64,000 bases of DNA from positions 3,720,001 through 3,784,000 of the forward strand of contig NZ_CP108677.1 of NCBI RefSeq assembly GCF_035994945.1, read 5' to 3'. Positions 33,735 to 41,331 of this stretch are shown here, piece after piece. Position 1 is the first letter of the stretch. Each line of letters begins with the position of its first letter. Below the pieces are notes generated by a model. That model made no database searches, had not been told where the DNA came from, and saw only the letters and a list, made by a program, of their open reading frames with translations. The stretch comes from Streptomyces sp. NBC_01216. Lineage in GTDB: Bacteria > Actinomycetota > Actinomycetes > Streptomycetales > Streptomycetaceae. The translations under genes were made by a program, and so were the position numbers.

Positions 33735-33828
33735 GGTCTCCCTCTTCGTATGGGACATCCCAGCGGCCAGCGTAGTGAGGTGGGCCGGTCGGGCCGGGCA
33801 GCGGCGTGCCGGTCGGCGTGGGCCGTTC

Positions 33829-34950
33829 TCAGGTGAGTCGGCGGCCGAGCTCAGCCAGTTCGCGGGCGGTCTTCGACAGGGGGTACAGGGCGGCGTTGGC
33901 ATATCCGGCGTGCCGCAGAGTGGGGAGAAGGGCGGATTCGGTACGCAGCCGGTTGAGGTCCCGAGCGACGGCTGGGGGATGGGTGAAGTCGGTGGCCATA
34001 CCGGAGCGGGCGAGGGCTTCGCTGAGGCCGGGGACGGGCTGGTAGAGGACGGGGAGGCCACAGGCTTGGGCTTCCAGGGCTACCAGGCCCATGGCCTCCA
34101 GGGTCGTGGAGGGCATGACGAGCACGTCGTGTTCGGCGAACGTTTTCCACAGCTGGGGACGGCGGAGCCAGCCGAGATAGCGGACCCGCACCCCGGCCCG
34201 TTGCAGCCGTGGGGCCAGCGCACGGAACTGAGCGATGGGGGCGGCGATCGACAACTCGACGCCCTGGAGCGGGGCCACGCTCCGGATCAGGGCCTCGACG
34301 CCCTTCTCCGCCGTCAGCCGGCCCGCGTACAGCAGGCGGAGGTGGCTCTTGGTCCTGTGGGCGGTGCGGGCGGGCGGGTGGGTGAGGAGTCGGTCGGGGA
34401 TGCCCCAGGGGATGTGGGTGATCTTGCGGCGGTCGGTCTGCGGCGCGAGCTTGAGGAGGCGGTCGGCCATGGCGCCGGTGGGGACGACGATGGCGTCGGC
34501 GGCCCGGGCGGTTGCCCTCAGGACCTGGAGTTGGTCGCGGTGGGCTTCGGCGAAGAGCAGATCGGTGCCGTGGACCAGGGCGATGCGAGGGTGCGCGGGC
34601 AGGGCCCTCATCAGGGCGGGAGTTGCGCCGAAGGCGAGGTGGTGCAGGTGCAGGACGTCGATCCGGGATGGGGTGATCGCCGCCGTCAGGGCTCTGCACA
34701 GGGCGGCGACGTAGCGGCCGAAGGCCGGCCCCTCCAAGCACTTGCCGCCCGCCCTGAGCAGGTCGAGGCCGGCCGGCGTCCGGGGACGGGGTCCGGCCGG
34801 GGCGAGCATGAATGCCCTTGCGGGGATGAGGGGCTTCTCGCCGGTGTAGAGGTCGAGGAACAGCTCGACGCTGCCGCCGGGGCTGCCGGCGGGCAGGTCC
34901 AGGAAGGTGGCGGCCATCGGCCCCGGGGCGGGACTGGCGAGGGAGTTCAT
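33829..34950 (-). CDS. GT4-family glycosyltransferase
   Basis: 373 aa; ATG 34950 overlaps the stop of the preceding dCTP-deaminase-like gene. GT-B fold: IDVLHLHHLAFGATPALMRA, VHGTDLLFAEAHRDQL, KSHLRLLYAGRLTAEKGVEA (donor-domain start), and the E-x7-E region STTLEAMGLVALEAQACGLP. Uses an NDP-sugar donor; the acceptor is unknown. As the last overlapping gene of the operon it probably glycosylates the operon's product. Confidence 0.9.
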   Translation of the reverse strand: MNSLASPAPGPMAATFLDLPAGSPGGSVELFLDLYTGEKPLIPARAFMLAPAGPRPRTPAGLDLLRAGGKCLEGPAFGRYVAALCRALTAAITPSRIDVLHLHHLAFGATPALMRALPAHPRIALVHGTDLLFAEAHRDQLQVLRATARAADAIVVPTGAMADRLLKLAPQTDRRKITHIPWGIPDRLLTHPPARTAHRTKSHLRLLYAGRLTAEKGVEALIRSVAPLQGVELSIAAPIAQFRALAPRLQRAGVRVRYLGWLRRPQLWKTFAEHDVLVMPSTTLEAMGLVALEAQACGLPVLYQPVPGLSEALARSGMATDFTHPPAVARDLNRLRTESALLPTLRHAGYANAALYPLSKTARELAELGRRLT

Positions 34951-35483
34951 CGGCTGCTTCCGCCGATCTCCTCGTAGAGGCGCGAGATGTCGATGCCCTC
35001 GGTGGCGGCGTACTTCGCGAGCTGCTGCTGGTAGCTGGCCGGTGTGCCCTGCGTGGTCAGGAAGACCAGCTTGCCGAAGGTCATGCCCGGATAGACGCGG
35101 ACGGGCCGCGCGGCCCGGATCTCCAGGGTCCAGCGGATCGCGTGGCCCTGGTGGCCGAGCGGGGCGGAGACATGGACCCAGATGCCGAGGGCTCCGATCG
35201 TGCGGTCGCCGTTGAGCATCTGCGCGTACGTCTCCGAGCCGGTCCGCTCGTGGGTGACGCCGAGGTAGAGCAGTCCGGGCTGGAGGACCAGGCCGGTGGT
35301 GGGGATCGTCTGCTCGGTGTAGGTGGTGGGGGCGGCGGCGTCGAGATCGCCGGCGCAGACGCGGAGGGTGTTGCCGAGGCGCCAGTCGTAGGCGTTCGGG
35401 GAGACGCGGGCGGGGTCGTACGGGTCGATGGTGATCTCGCCGGCGCGGAAGGCGGCGGTGATCGCGGGGCCGGTGAGGATCAC
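34947..35483 (-). CDS. dCTP-deaminase-like protein 1 (lacks Ser/Arg motif, keeps Glu)
   Basis: 178 aa, GTG 35483 overlapping the previous stop. Dcd-type beta-barrel: ITAAFRAGEITIDPYDPARV, LQPGLLYLGVTHERTG, WTLEIRAARPVRVYPGMTFG. Canonical Dcd has a K-S-S-x-G-R-x-G-L motif and a catalytic Glu in TLELSN; here the first motif has decayed to GDRTIGALGI while the Glu is retained (WTLEI). Alone it should not deaminate; it may pair with the adjacent paralogue. Confidence 0.8.
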   Translation of the reverse strand: MILTGPAITAAFRAGEITIDPYDPARVSPNAYDWRLGNTLRVCAGDLDAAAPTTYTEQTIPTTGLVLQPGLLYLGVTHERTGSETYAQMLNGDRTIGALGIWVHVSAPLGHQGHAIRWTLEIRAARPVRVYPGMTFGKLVFLTTQGTPASYQQQLAKYAATEGIDISRLYEEIGGSSR

Positions 35484-36019
35484 GAGGCGACCGCCCCGAC
35501 GCGGGTGGTGTCCCGCCAGTAGCGGGAGGGCTGGGGGCCGTCGGCGGCCTGGTACTTGCCCGCGTACAGGTCGATGTCGCCGGTGGAGACGAAGAACATG
35601 ATCTGCCCGATCTTCATGCCCGCGTACACGCGCAGGGGGCGGATCGGGGAGAGCATCAGGGTCCACTGGCCGTGGAAGCCGATGTCGCCGATGGGGGCGG
35701 TGATCTCGACGAACAGGCCGAGCCGGCCGACGGAGGAGCGGCCGAACAGCAGCGGGACGAAGGTGTCGGAGCCGACCTGTTCGAGGGTGTGGCCGAGGTA
35801 GAGCTCTCCGGGCTGGAGGACGTACCCGTCCTCGCCGATCTCGACCGTTGCGGTCGGGTTCGCCTGGTGGGCGTCGATGACCGTGGTCGTGTAGGTCAGC
35901 AGAGTGGGGCCGAGGCGGACGTTGTAGCTGTTGGGGTTGACCTGCCCGGGTTCGAACGGGCTGATCGCCAGGCGGCCGTCGTGGGCGGCGGCGGTGATCT
36001 CGGGGCCGGTGAGGATCAT
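35480..36019 (-). CDS. dCTP-deaminase-like protein 2 (keeps SSxGR, lacks Glu)
   Basis: 179 aa, ATG 36019 overlapping the previous stop. ITAAAHDGRLAISPFEPGQV, LQPGELYLGHTLEQVG, FGRSSVGRLGLFVEI (binding motif intact), then WTLMLSPIRPLRVYAGMKIG, where the catalytic Glu of TLELSN is Met. The C-terminal KYQAADGPQPSR matches the nucleotide-covering tail. Complements the losses in protein 1. May bind nucleotides without catalysis, or form a mixed trimer. Confidence 0.82.
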   Translation of the reverse strand: MILTGPEITAAAHDGRLAISPFEPGQVNPNSYNVRLGPTLLTYTTTVIDAHQANPTATVEIGEDGYVLQPGELYLGHTLEQVGSDTFVPLLFGRSSVGRLGLFVEITAPIGDIGFHGQWTLMLSPIRPLRVYAGMKIGQIMFFVSTGDIDLYAGKYQAADGPQPSRYWRDTTRVGAVAS

Positions 36020-37248
36020 CGTGTGCCTTCCTCCTGGTCGGGCAGCGGGGTGGCGAGGGTGCGGCGGACGGCCTCGCCCAGGCGGAGGCCGGCCTGGTGG
36101 GTGCGTCCGCCGAGGTGGGTGTCGGCGAGGTAGTCGGTCGTCAGGACGGACCGGATGCCCTGCGGCAGCGGCCAAGGGGCGAGGGCCAAGGGGCCGGTCT
36201 GCTCGGTCAGGTGCTTGAGCAAGCTGTCCGGGGCGTCCGCGTACCTGTCAGGGAGGAAGGCGTGGACGAGCTGGTTGTCGAACGGCTCGATGGCCATCAG
36301 GTCGCCGAGCGTGAGGACGTCGCCGAGGCGGGTGGGGCGCAGGGCGGTGTCGTTGAGGACGACGGCGTCGGCGCCGAGGCCGGTGTGGAGCCGGGAGGCG
36401 ATGTCCTGGAGGAGCTGGCGGCGGTCGAGGACGGTGTTGCGGTAGGGCTCGTTGACGGTGCCCAGGGGAGTGGCGAGCATCCGGCAGGTGGAGGCGATCT
36501 TCTCGTCTAGGGCGGCGAGGTCGTCCGGGACCGGTGTTGGGGCGGGGAAGACGGCGGTACGGGCGGCCCAGCCGGAGCCGACGGGTTCGGCGGCGGCGTA
36601 TCCGGCGGCCAGCTCACGGCCCTTGACCACGAGGGTGTCGCCGACGTGCACCGGACCGTAGGCGTCGCTGTGGCAGTGACCGGCGAAGATGACGTCCACG
36701 AACGGGCAGGCCCCGGCGAGCTTGAGGTCCTCGTCGAAGCCGGAGTGGGACAGCACGATCCACGAGTCCACGTGGTGGTGGTGCTCCAGCATCAGTTCGC
36801 GCAGCGCGGTCACAGGGTCGGTGACGCGGTGTCCGGCCCGCTGGCCGGTGGGGATGGTGTGGAACGCGCTCTCACCGATGACCGCGGTAACGGCGACCTA
36901 GCGGCCGTGTACGTCGACGACACGGAGGCGCTCGAACAGCGGTTGCCCGGTGGCGTCGTCGAGGGCGTTGGCGCAGACCGTCATCTCGCGCAGTCCGGGC
37001 TCGAAGTAGTGGGGCCACCCGTGGTTGCCGGGAGCGATCACGTCGTACAGCGTCGTGAGGATCTCCCGCTCGATGGTGCCCCTACCCAGCCGGTAGTAGC
37101 CGGTGCCCTCGAAGAAGTCGCCGCAGTCGGCGACGAGGCTGTCGTGCCTCACGGCGTGCAGGTGCGTGAGTACCGGCACGGCGTCGGCGAAGGCCGAGTG
37201 GACGTCGGTGGTGGCGATGATCCGATGGAAGCGCCTGGCTGGGGTCAT
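36016..37248 (-). pseudogene. 5'-nucleotidase-type metallophosphoesterase with in-frame TAG
   Basis: 410 sense codons from ATG 37248 (overlapping the MurA-like stop) to 36016, with TAG at codon 117 (36898-36900; VDVHGR-stop-VAVTAVIGES). Metal motifs straddle the stop: ATTDVHSAF, CGDFFEGTGYY, VIAPGNHGWPHYF before; VLSHSGFDEDLK and IFAGHCHSDAYG after. All expected metal ligands (D.H, GD, GNH, H, GHxH) remain, so one base change explains the break. The second half could be made from internal GTG 36813. Confidence 0.75.
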
Positions 37249-38564
37249 GGGGTGACCTCGCAGATGTCGGCTCCGAGGGCGAGGAGTTTTCCGGGCAGGT
37301 CGGCGTGGCCGCGGCGGATCTGGTCGACCCCGCCGAGGGTCGTGACGCCGCGGGCGGTGAGGCCGGCGACCATCAGTGCCGAGCCCGTGCGGATGTCGGT
37401 CGCCTCCACTCCGGCACCCGTCAATCGCTGGGGGCCGGTGAACCGGCACTCGGTGGAGGACAGTTCGGTGATCTCGCCACCCATGCGGACGAGCTGCGGG
37501 ATGAGGTTGCTGTGGCGCCCGGGGTTGATCGGGTCCGAGAACACGTGGGTGCCGGGGAAGCCCAGGGCCAGGCCGAGGAGCGGCGGTTCGAAGTCGGCAT
37601 CGAGGCCACCGGGGGCCAGGGAGGCCATGGCCCGCAACGGCCGGCCCGTCGGCTGAATGTCCCGACCGCGAACGACTAGGGTCCCCGGTTCGTCGGTCAT
37701 CGGGATACCCATTCGACGCAGGGCGGTGACCAACGGCGCGACGTCAGGTCCGTGGACGCCCTCGATCCGAGCGGTGCCGCAGGTGGCGGCCACGGCACAG
37801 GCCAGGGTCCCGGCCTCGATCTTGTCGCCCGGAACGTTCCATACGGGCACGTCCTCCGGATCGGAGGAAGGCGGGGCGAGTGTGAGGACGCGCTCGCCGG
37901 CACGGCACTCGTACCCCACGGCCGTCAGCGCGTTCAGGACGCCGAGGACCTCCGGGGAGAGGTTCGGTTGTCCGAGCCTCAGGGGCGTGCCCGCTACCAC
38001 GGCGCGCAGCACCGCGGCGATCGTCGCCCCGCGCGAGCGGAATGGCAGCACCAGGGACACCGTGTCACGGACCGCCTTGCCGGCTTCGACGACGTACCCG
38101 TGGTCGTTCACGCGGACGCGGTCGCCAAAGGCTTCGTACACCTTGAAGTGCTGCTCCATGCCGCGGTCGCCGATCCGGCATCCGCCCGGCCAGGGAAGCC
38201 GTGCCCGGCCGCAGCGGGCGATCAGGCCGGGGACGAGGTAGTACGAGGCACGGATGCTGGACGCGGCCTCGCCCAGGCCGTCAGGCGTCGGGGTCGCCTT
38301 GCCGGGGAGGACGAGGACGGTGCGGCTGTCACCGACTGGGTGGGCGGTGTTCCAGCCCGCCTGCCGCAGCAGGCCGAGCAGCGTCTGGACGTCGGAGCTG
38401 GCGGGCACGTTGTCGAGACGGACGGGGCGAAGGAGGGCTGCTGCAGCGGCTACGAGTGGCAGTGCGGCGTTCTTCGAACCGTCGACCGTCACGGCACCCT
38501 TGAGGGGCCGACCGGGCCGGATCGCGATGACCTGAGACGTGACGGCGGGGACGCGGGTACTCAC
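37245..38564 (-). CDS. MurA-like enolpyruvyl transferase
   Basis: 439 aa from GTG 38564 (GAGGAG 6 bp upstream), overlapping the preceding stop. EPSP-synthase/MurA fold with the catalytic set present: VDGSKNAALPL (Lys-Asn), LPWPGGCRIGDRG (Cys nucleophile), GLDADFEPPL (Asp) and IRTGSALMVAGL (Arg). It sits among nucleotide genes, not wall genes. NikO/PolA, which add enolpyruvate to UMP in nucleoside antibiotics, belong to this superfamily, so a nucleotide acceptor is plausible; inference. Confidence 0.9.
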   Translation of the reverse strand: MSTRVPAVTSQVIAIRPGRPLKGAVTVDGSKNAALPLVAAAAALLRPVRLDNVPASSDVQTLLGLLRQAGWNTAHPVGDSRTVLVLPGKATPTPDGLGEAASSIRASYYLVPGLIARCGRARLPWPGGCRIGDRGMEQHFKVYEAFGDRVRVNDHGYVVEAGKAVRDTVSLVLPFRSRGATIAAVLRAVVAGTPLRLGQPNLSPEVLGVLNALTAVGYECRAGERVLTLAPPSSDPEDVPVWNVPGDKIEAGTLACAVAATCGTARIEGVHGPDVAPLVTALRRMGIPMTDEPGTLVVRGRDIQPTGRPLRAMASLAPGGLDADFEPPLLGLALGFPGTHVFSDPINPGRHSNLIPQLVRMGGEITELSSTECRFTGPQRLTGAGVEATDIRTGSALMVAGLTARGVTTLGGVDQIRRGHADLPGKLLALGADICEVTP

Positions 38565-39013
38565 GTACAACTCCTCTGCGCGGGAAGGGACAAGGCGGAA
38601 ATGGCGCCGTCCGGCAGCGAGCCGGACATGTCGATCTCGGCCCAGCAGCACTTGCCGGACTCCGTCGGCGCCGTGCCGAAGCGGTCCGCGAGGACACCGA
38701 CCAGGAAGAGCCCACGTCCGCCCTCGCTGTCCTGGTCCGGCAGAGTCGGCGTCGGAAGAGCGGGGCTCGCGTCGCTGACCTCCACCCGCAGAACCGCGTC
38801 GGAGAGCTGGGCCACGACGCTGATCGGCCGGTGACCGGCGTAACGGACCGCGTTCGTGACGAGCTCGCTGACGACCAGCTCGGCCGTGTGGACGGCTTCC
38901 GACGTCGCGGGCAGCGTCGGCCAGGCGGCTATGGCCTCCCGCACCTGGCGTCGTGCCGTGGGCACGGCGATCGGTGTCGGCGGGAGAGTGAAGGTGAGCT
39001 GGTGCGCTTCCAC
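38561..39013 (-). CDS. RsbW-like ATP-binding regulatory protein
   Basis: 150 aa from GTG 39013. Histidine-kinase-like ATPase fold: VVSELVTNAVRYAG (N box) and GGRGLFLVGVLADRFG (G box). Streptomyces have many such small proteins acting as anti-sigma or anti-anti-sigma partners. First gene of the minus-strand operon, coupled by a GTGA overlap to the MurA-like gene. Confidence 0.88.
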   Translation of the reverse strand: MEAHQLTFTLPPTPIAVPTARRQVREAIAAWPTLPATSEAVHTAELVVSELVTNAVRYAGHRPISVVAQLSDAVLRVEVSDASPALPTPTLPDQDSEGGRGLFLVGVLADRFGTAPTESGKCCWAEIDMSGSLPDGAISALSLPAQRSCT

Positions 39014-39101
39014 GAGCGGCCTCCAGGAGTCGGATCGACCACCCCAAGGAACCGCGCAGGAACCGCCGTTCGCGATGCCCTGTGCCCGTCCCGCATCTTC
39101 T

Positions 39102-39116
39102 ATGCAGAAGCTGCAT
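39102..39116. promoter_or_regulatory. Palindrome ATGCAGAAGCTGCAT between divergent operons
   Basis: Perfect ATGCAG/CTGCAT arms around AAG in the 170-bp divergent gap between the ATP-binding/MurA-like operon and the XRE regulator. A likely operator for that regulator. Confidence 0.6.
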
Positions 39117-39183
39117 GACGCCCCGGAACCGCTCGCCTACGCTCGACCGCAGGGGCATGCTCGACGCGGACGGAAGGGCATGG

Positions 39184-40467
39184 ATGGCAGACGTGAAGAC
39201 CGAGGCCGAGAAGATCGGCGAGACGATCAAGCACGCCCGACAGCGCACCGGCCGCTCGCAGACGCACGTCGCCACCGCGCTGGGCTACCACCAGTCGAAG
39301 CTCAGCCGCCTGGAGAGCGGACGGGGCACGGAAGACACCCGGGTCTTACGCGCAGTCGCCGCCGAACTCGGCATCCCGCTCCACGTCCTCGGCCTGAGCG
39401 ACCCCGCCCCGTCAGCAGCACCAACCGACGATCCCGAGACAGAAGACATGCGCCGCCGCACCTTCCTCGCCGCGAGCATCGCGTCCCTCACGGCCCCCAC
39501 CACCCCTGCCACGGCTGCCCACGACGACCTCGTCCGCGCCCTCCTCCCCAGCCCGCGGACGGTCTCCGGTCAGGGAGGCTCTTCAGATACGGGCTCCCTG
39601 GAAACCAGGGTCGCCGCTGCCCGGCGCCTGTTCTGCACGTGCGACTACGCGGAGCTGGAGACGACCCTGCCTGGTCTCCTCGCCGACTTGCGGGAAGCCG
39701 CAGGCGACCACCGCAACGAGGCCGAGATGGCCGGACTCCTGGCCACCGCGTACCAGACCTCGACCAGCCTGCTGCTCAAGCAGGGGGACCACGGCAACGC
39801 CTGGCTCGCGGTGGGCCGCGCCCTGGCCGAAGCCGAGCGCTCGGGCGACCCCGTCGTCCTCGCTTCCAGCGTCCGTGTGCACGCCCACGTCCTAACCCGC
39901 GAGAAGCACACCACCCAGGCGGTCACACTCGTCCGGCACACGGCGGGCCAGCTCGCGGGCGCCTACGACCAGCGCTCACCCCGCTACCTCGCCGCCGTGG
40001 GCCTGCTCCTCCTGCGGGGCGTCACGGCCGCCAGCACCGCCGGCGACCGCGCCGCCACTCGCGAATTCCTGGACGAGGCCGGGGACGTCGCCCGCTACGT
40101 CGCGCTCGACCGGCCCGACGCCTGGGCGAACTTCAGCCCGACCAACGTCGCCCTTCATGCGGTGAGCGCCGCGGTCGCCTTCGGTGACGCCGGCATCGCC
40201 CTGAACACTGCCGCGCCTCTCATGCGCCGCCACATCCCCGTCCCCGAACGCCGAGCGGCTCTGTGGGTCGAAGCAGCCCGCGCCTACAACCAGCAGGGCC
40301 GCCTCGCCGAGGGCTACCAGGCCCTGCGGATCGCCGAGACATGCGCCGCCCAGGACGTACGCCGCCCCGCAGTCCGCGACCTGGTCGCCGACATGGCCGC
40401 CCGGGACCGGCGACGTACGCTGCCCGAGCTCCACCACTTCAGCCGCCGACTGGGAGTCCCCGCGTGA
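39184..40467 (+). CDS. XRE regulator with TPR-like sensor domain
   Basis: 427 aa; ATG 39184 (GGAAGGGC upstream), an earlier in-frame ATG at 39157 is possible. N-terminal HTH IKHARQRTGRSQTHVATALG, YHQSKLSRLESGRGT; then RRRTFLAASIASL and ~280 residues of TPR-like helix pairs (AEMAGLLATAYQTSTSLLLK, GNAWLAVGRALAEAERSGD). This layout is typical of Streptomyces regulators that bind a signal through the TPR region. It likely controls both divergent operons. Confidence 0.88.
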   Translation: MADVKTEAEKIGETIKHARQRTGRSQTHVATALGYHQSKLSRLESGRGTEDTRVLRAVAAELGIPLHVLGLSDPAPSAAPTDDPETEDMRRRTFLAASIASLTAPTTPATAAHDDLVRALLPSPRTVSGQGGSSDTGSLETRVAAARRLFCTCDYAELETTLPGLLADLREAAGDHRNEAEMAGLLATAYQTSTSLLLKQGDHGNAWLAVGRALAEAERSGDPVVLASSVRVHAHVLTREKHTTQAVTLVRHTAGQLAGAYDQRSPRYLAAVGLLLLRGVTAASTAGDRAATREFLDEAGDVARYVALDRPDAWANFSPTNVALHAVSAAVAFGDAGIALNTAAPLMRRHIPVPERRAALWVEAARAYNQQGRLAEGYQALRIAETCAAQDVRRPAVRDLVADMAARDRRRTLPELHHFSRRLGVPA

Positions 40468-41006
40468 CCGCACAGCCGTTTCTGTACGTCGTCGTCTGCG
40501 CCGCCGGCATCGCGGACGACGCCCACAAGCTGATCACCGCCGCGCAGGAGCAGGGCTGGGGCGTCGGGGTCATAGCCACACCCCAGGGGCTCGGCTTCCT
40601 GGACACCGAGGCGATCGAGGCCCAGACCGGCCACCCGATCCGCTCGGCCTGGCGCAGCCCTGGTGACCCGCGCCCGCTCCCGCCGGCCGATGCCATTGCC
40701 GTCGCGCCCGCCACGTTCAACACGGTCAACAAGTGGGCAGCCGGCATCGCCGACACCCTCGCCCTCGGCATCCTGTGCGAGGCATACGGGATGGGCATCC
40801 CGACGGTTGTCCTGCCGTACGTGAACGCAGCCATGGCCGCCCACCCGGCGTACGGCCGCAGCCTGGATCAGCTGCGCGACATGGGCGTGCTGGTCGGGTC
40901 GTACGAGCCGCACCGCCCCAAGGCGGGCGGTGGAGCGGACCGCTTCCGGTGGGAGGAGGCGCTGGAGCTGCTGCATGGCAAGATCGCAGGCTCTTCCGGA
41001 AAGTGA
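40464..41006 (+). CDS. Flavoprotein of the HFCD (PPC decarboxylase-like) family
   Basis: 180 aa; GTG 40464 overlaps the regulator stop. LYVVVCAAGIADDAHKLI, then PADAIAVAPATFNTVNKWAA and AYGMGIPTVVLPYVNAAMAA match the flavin-binding HFCD fold (the N-x-x-x-K and P-x-M-N-x-x-M-like region is P-Y-V-N-A-A-M). Such proteins perform flavin-dependent decarboxylation of cysteinyl or similar groups. Co-transcribed with the regulator and facing the MurA/Dcd operon. Confidence 0.85.
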   Translation: MTAQPFLYVVVCAAGIADDAHKLITAAQEQGWGVGVIATPQGLGFLDTEAIEAQTGHPIRSAWRSPGDPRPLPPADAIAVAPATFNTVNKWAAGIADTLALGILCEAYGMGIPTVVLPYVNAAMAAHPAYGRSLDQLRDMGVLVGSYEPHRPKAGGGADRFRWEEALELLHGKIAGSSGK

Positions 41007-41011
41007 TCGCC

Positions 41012-41074
41012 GTTCCTTTGGGGAACGCGACGGCTGTTCCCCAAGGGAACGCATTCGATGTTCCTTTGGGGAAC
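41012..41074. repeat. Palindrome array 1: three GTTCCYYWWGGRAAC-type sites at 24-bp pitch
   Basis: GTTCCTTTGGGGAAC at 41012 and 41060, and GTTCCCCAAGGGAAC at 41036, each 15 bp. Starts are exactly 24 bp apart. Lies between convergent genes, so a promoter role is unlikely. Confidence 0.85.
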
Positions 41075-41174
41075 ATGGCGGGGCGGCGACTGCAGCGCAT
41101 TCCGGGGCACCGCGGCCTCGATGTCACCCGGTCGTCATAGGACTGCCCGGCCAGTCGCACCGGTTGCTTGCCCC

Positions 41175-41237
41175 GTTCATTCAGTGAACAAGGAGGCCGT
41201 TCACGGAGTGAACGCCCCAGCTGTTCACTCCGTGAAC
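41175..41237. repeat. Palindrome array 2: three GTTCAC..GTGAAC sites at 24-bp pitch
   Basis: GTTCATTCAGTGAAC at 41175, GTTCACGGAGTGAAC at 41199, GTTCACTCCGTGAAC at 41223; the same 24-bp pitch as array 1 but a different arm sequence. About 100 bp separate the arrays. Confidence 0.85.
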
Positions 41238-41331
41238 ATGCCGCCTCAATAGAGGGTGATCCCGGCCGAGGACGGCCCAAATTGGCCTGCACGAGCCGAC
41301 CATCTTGCGCCCTCGGCGACACGTCGTCCGA

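Noticed and set aside
34947..36019. Two ordinary functional dCTP deaminases
   Set aside because: Each lacks part of the conserved catalytic set that the chromosomal Dcd at 56039 retains.
13640..36900. Genetic recoding of TAG (amber suppression or pyrrolysine)
   Set aside because: Only two cases in accessory genes; no suppressor tRNA seen; all other TAGs act as normal stops.
41012..41237. Octapeptide-repeat protein (VPLGN..., VHSVN...) read through the palindrome arrays
   Set aside because: The 24-bp pitch makes 8-residue repeats in every frame, and the dyad symmetry points to DNA sites rather than protein.
41012..41237. CRISPR array
   Set aside because: Only three units per family, 15-bp palindromes with 9-bp gaps, no cas genes.
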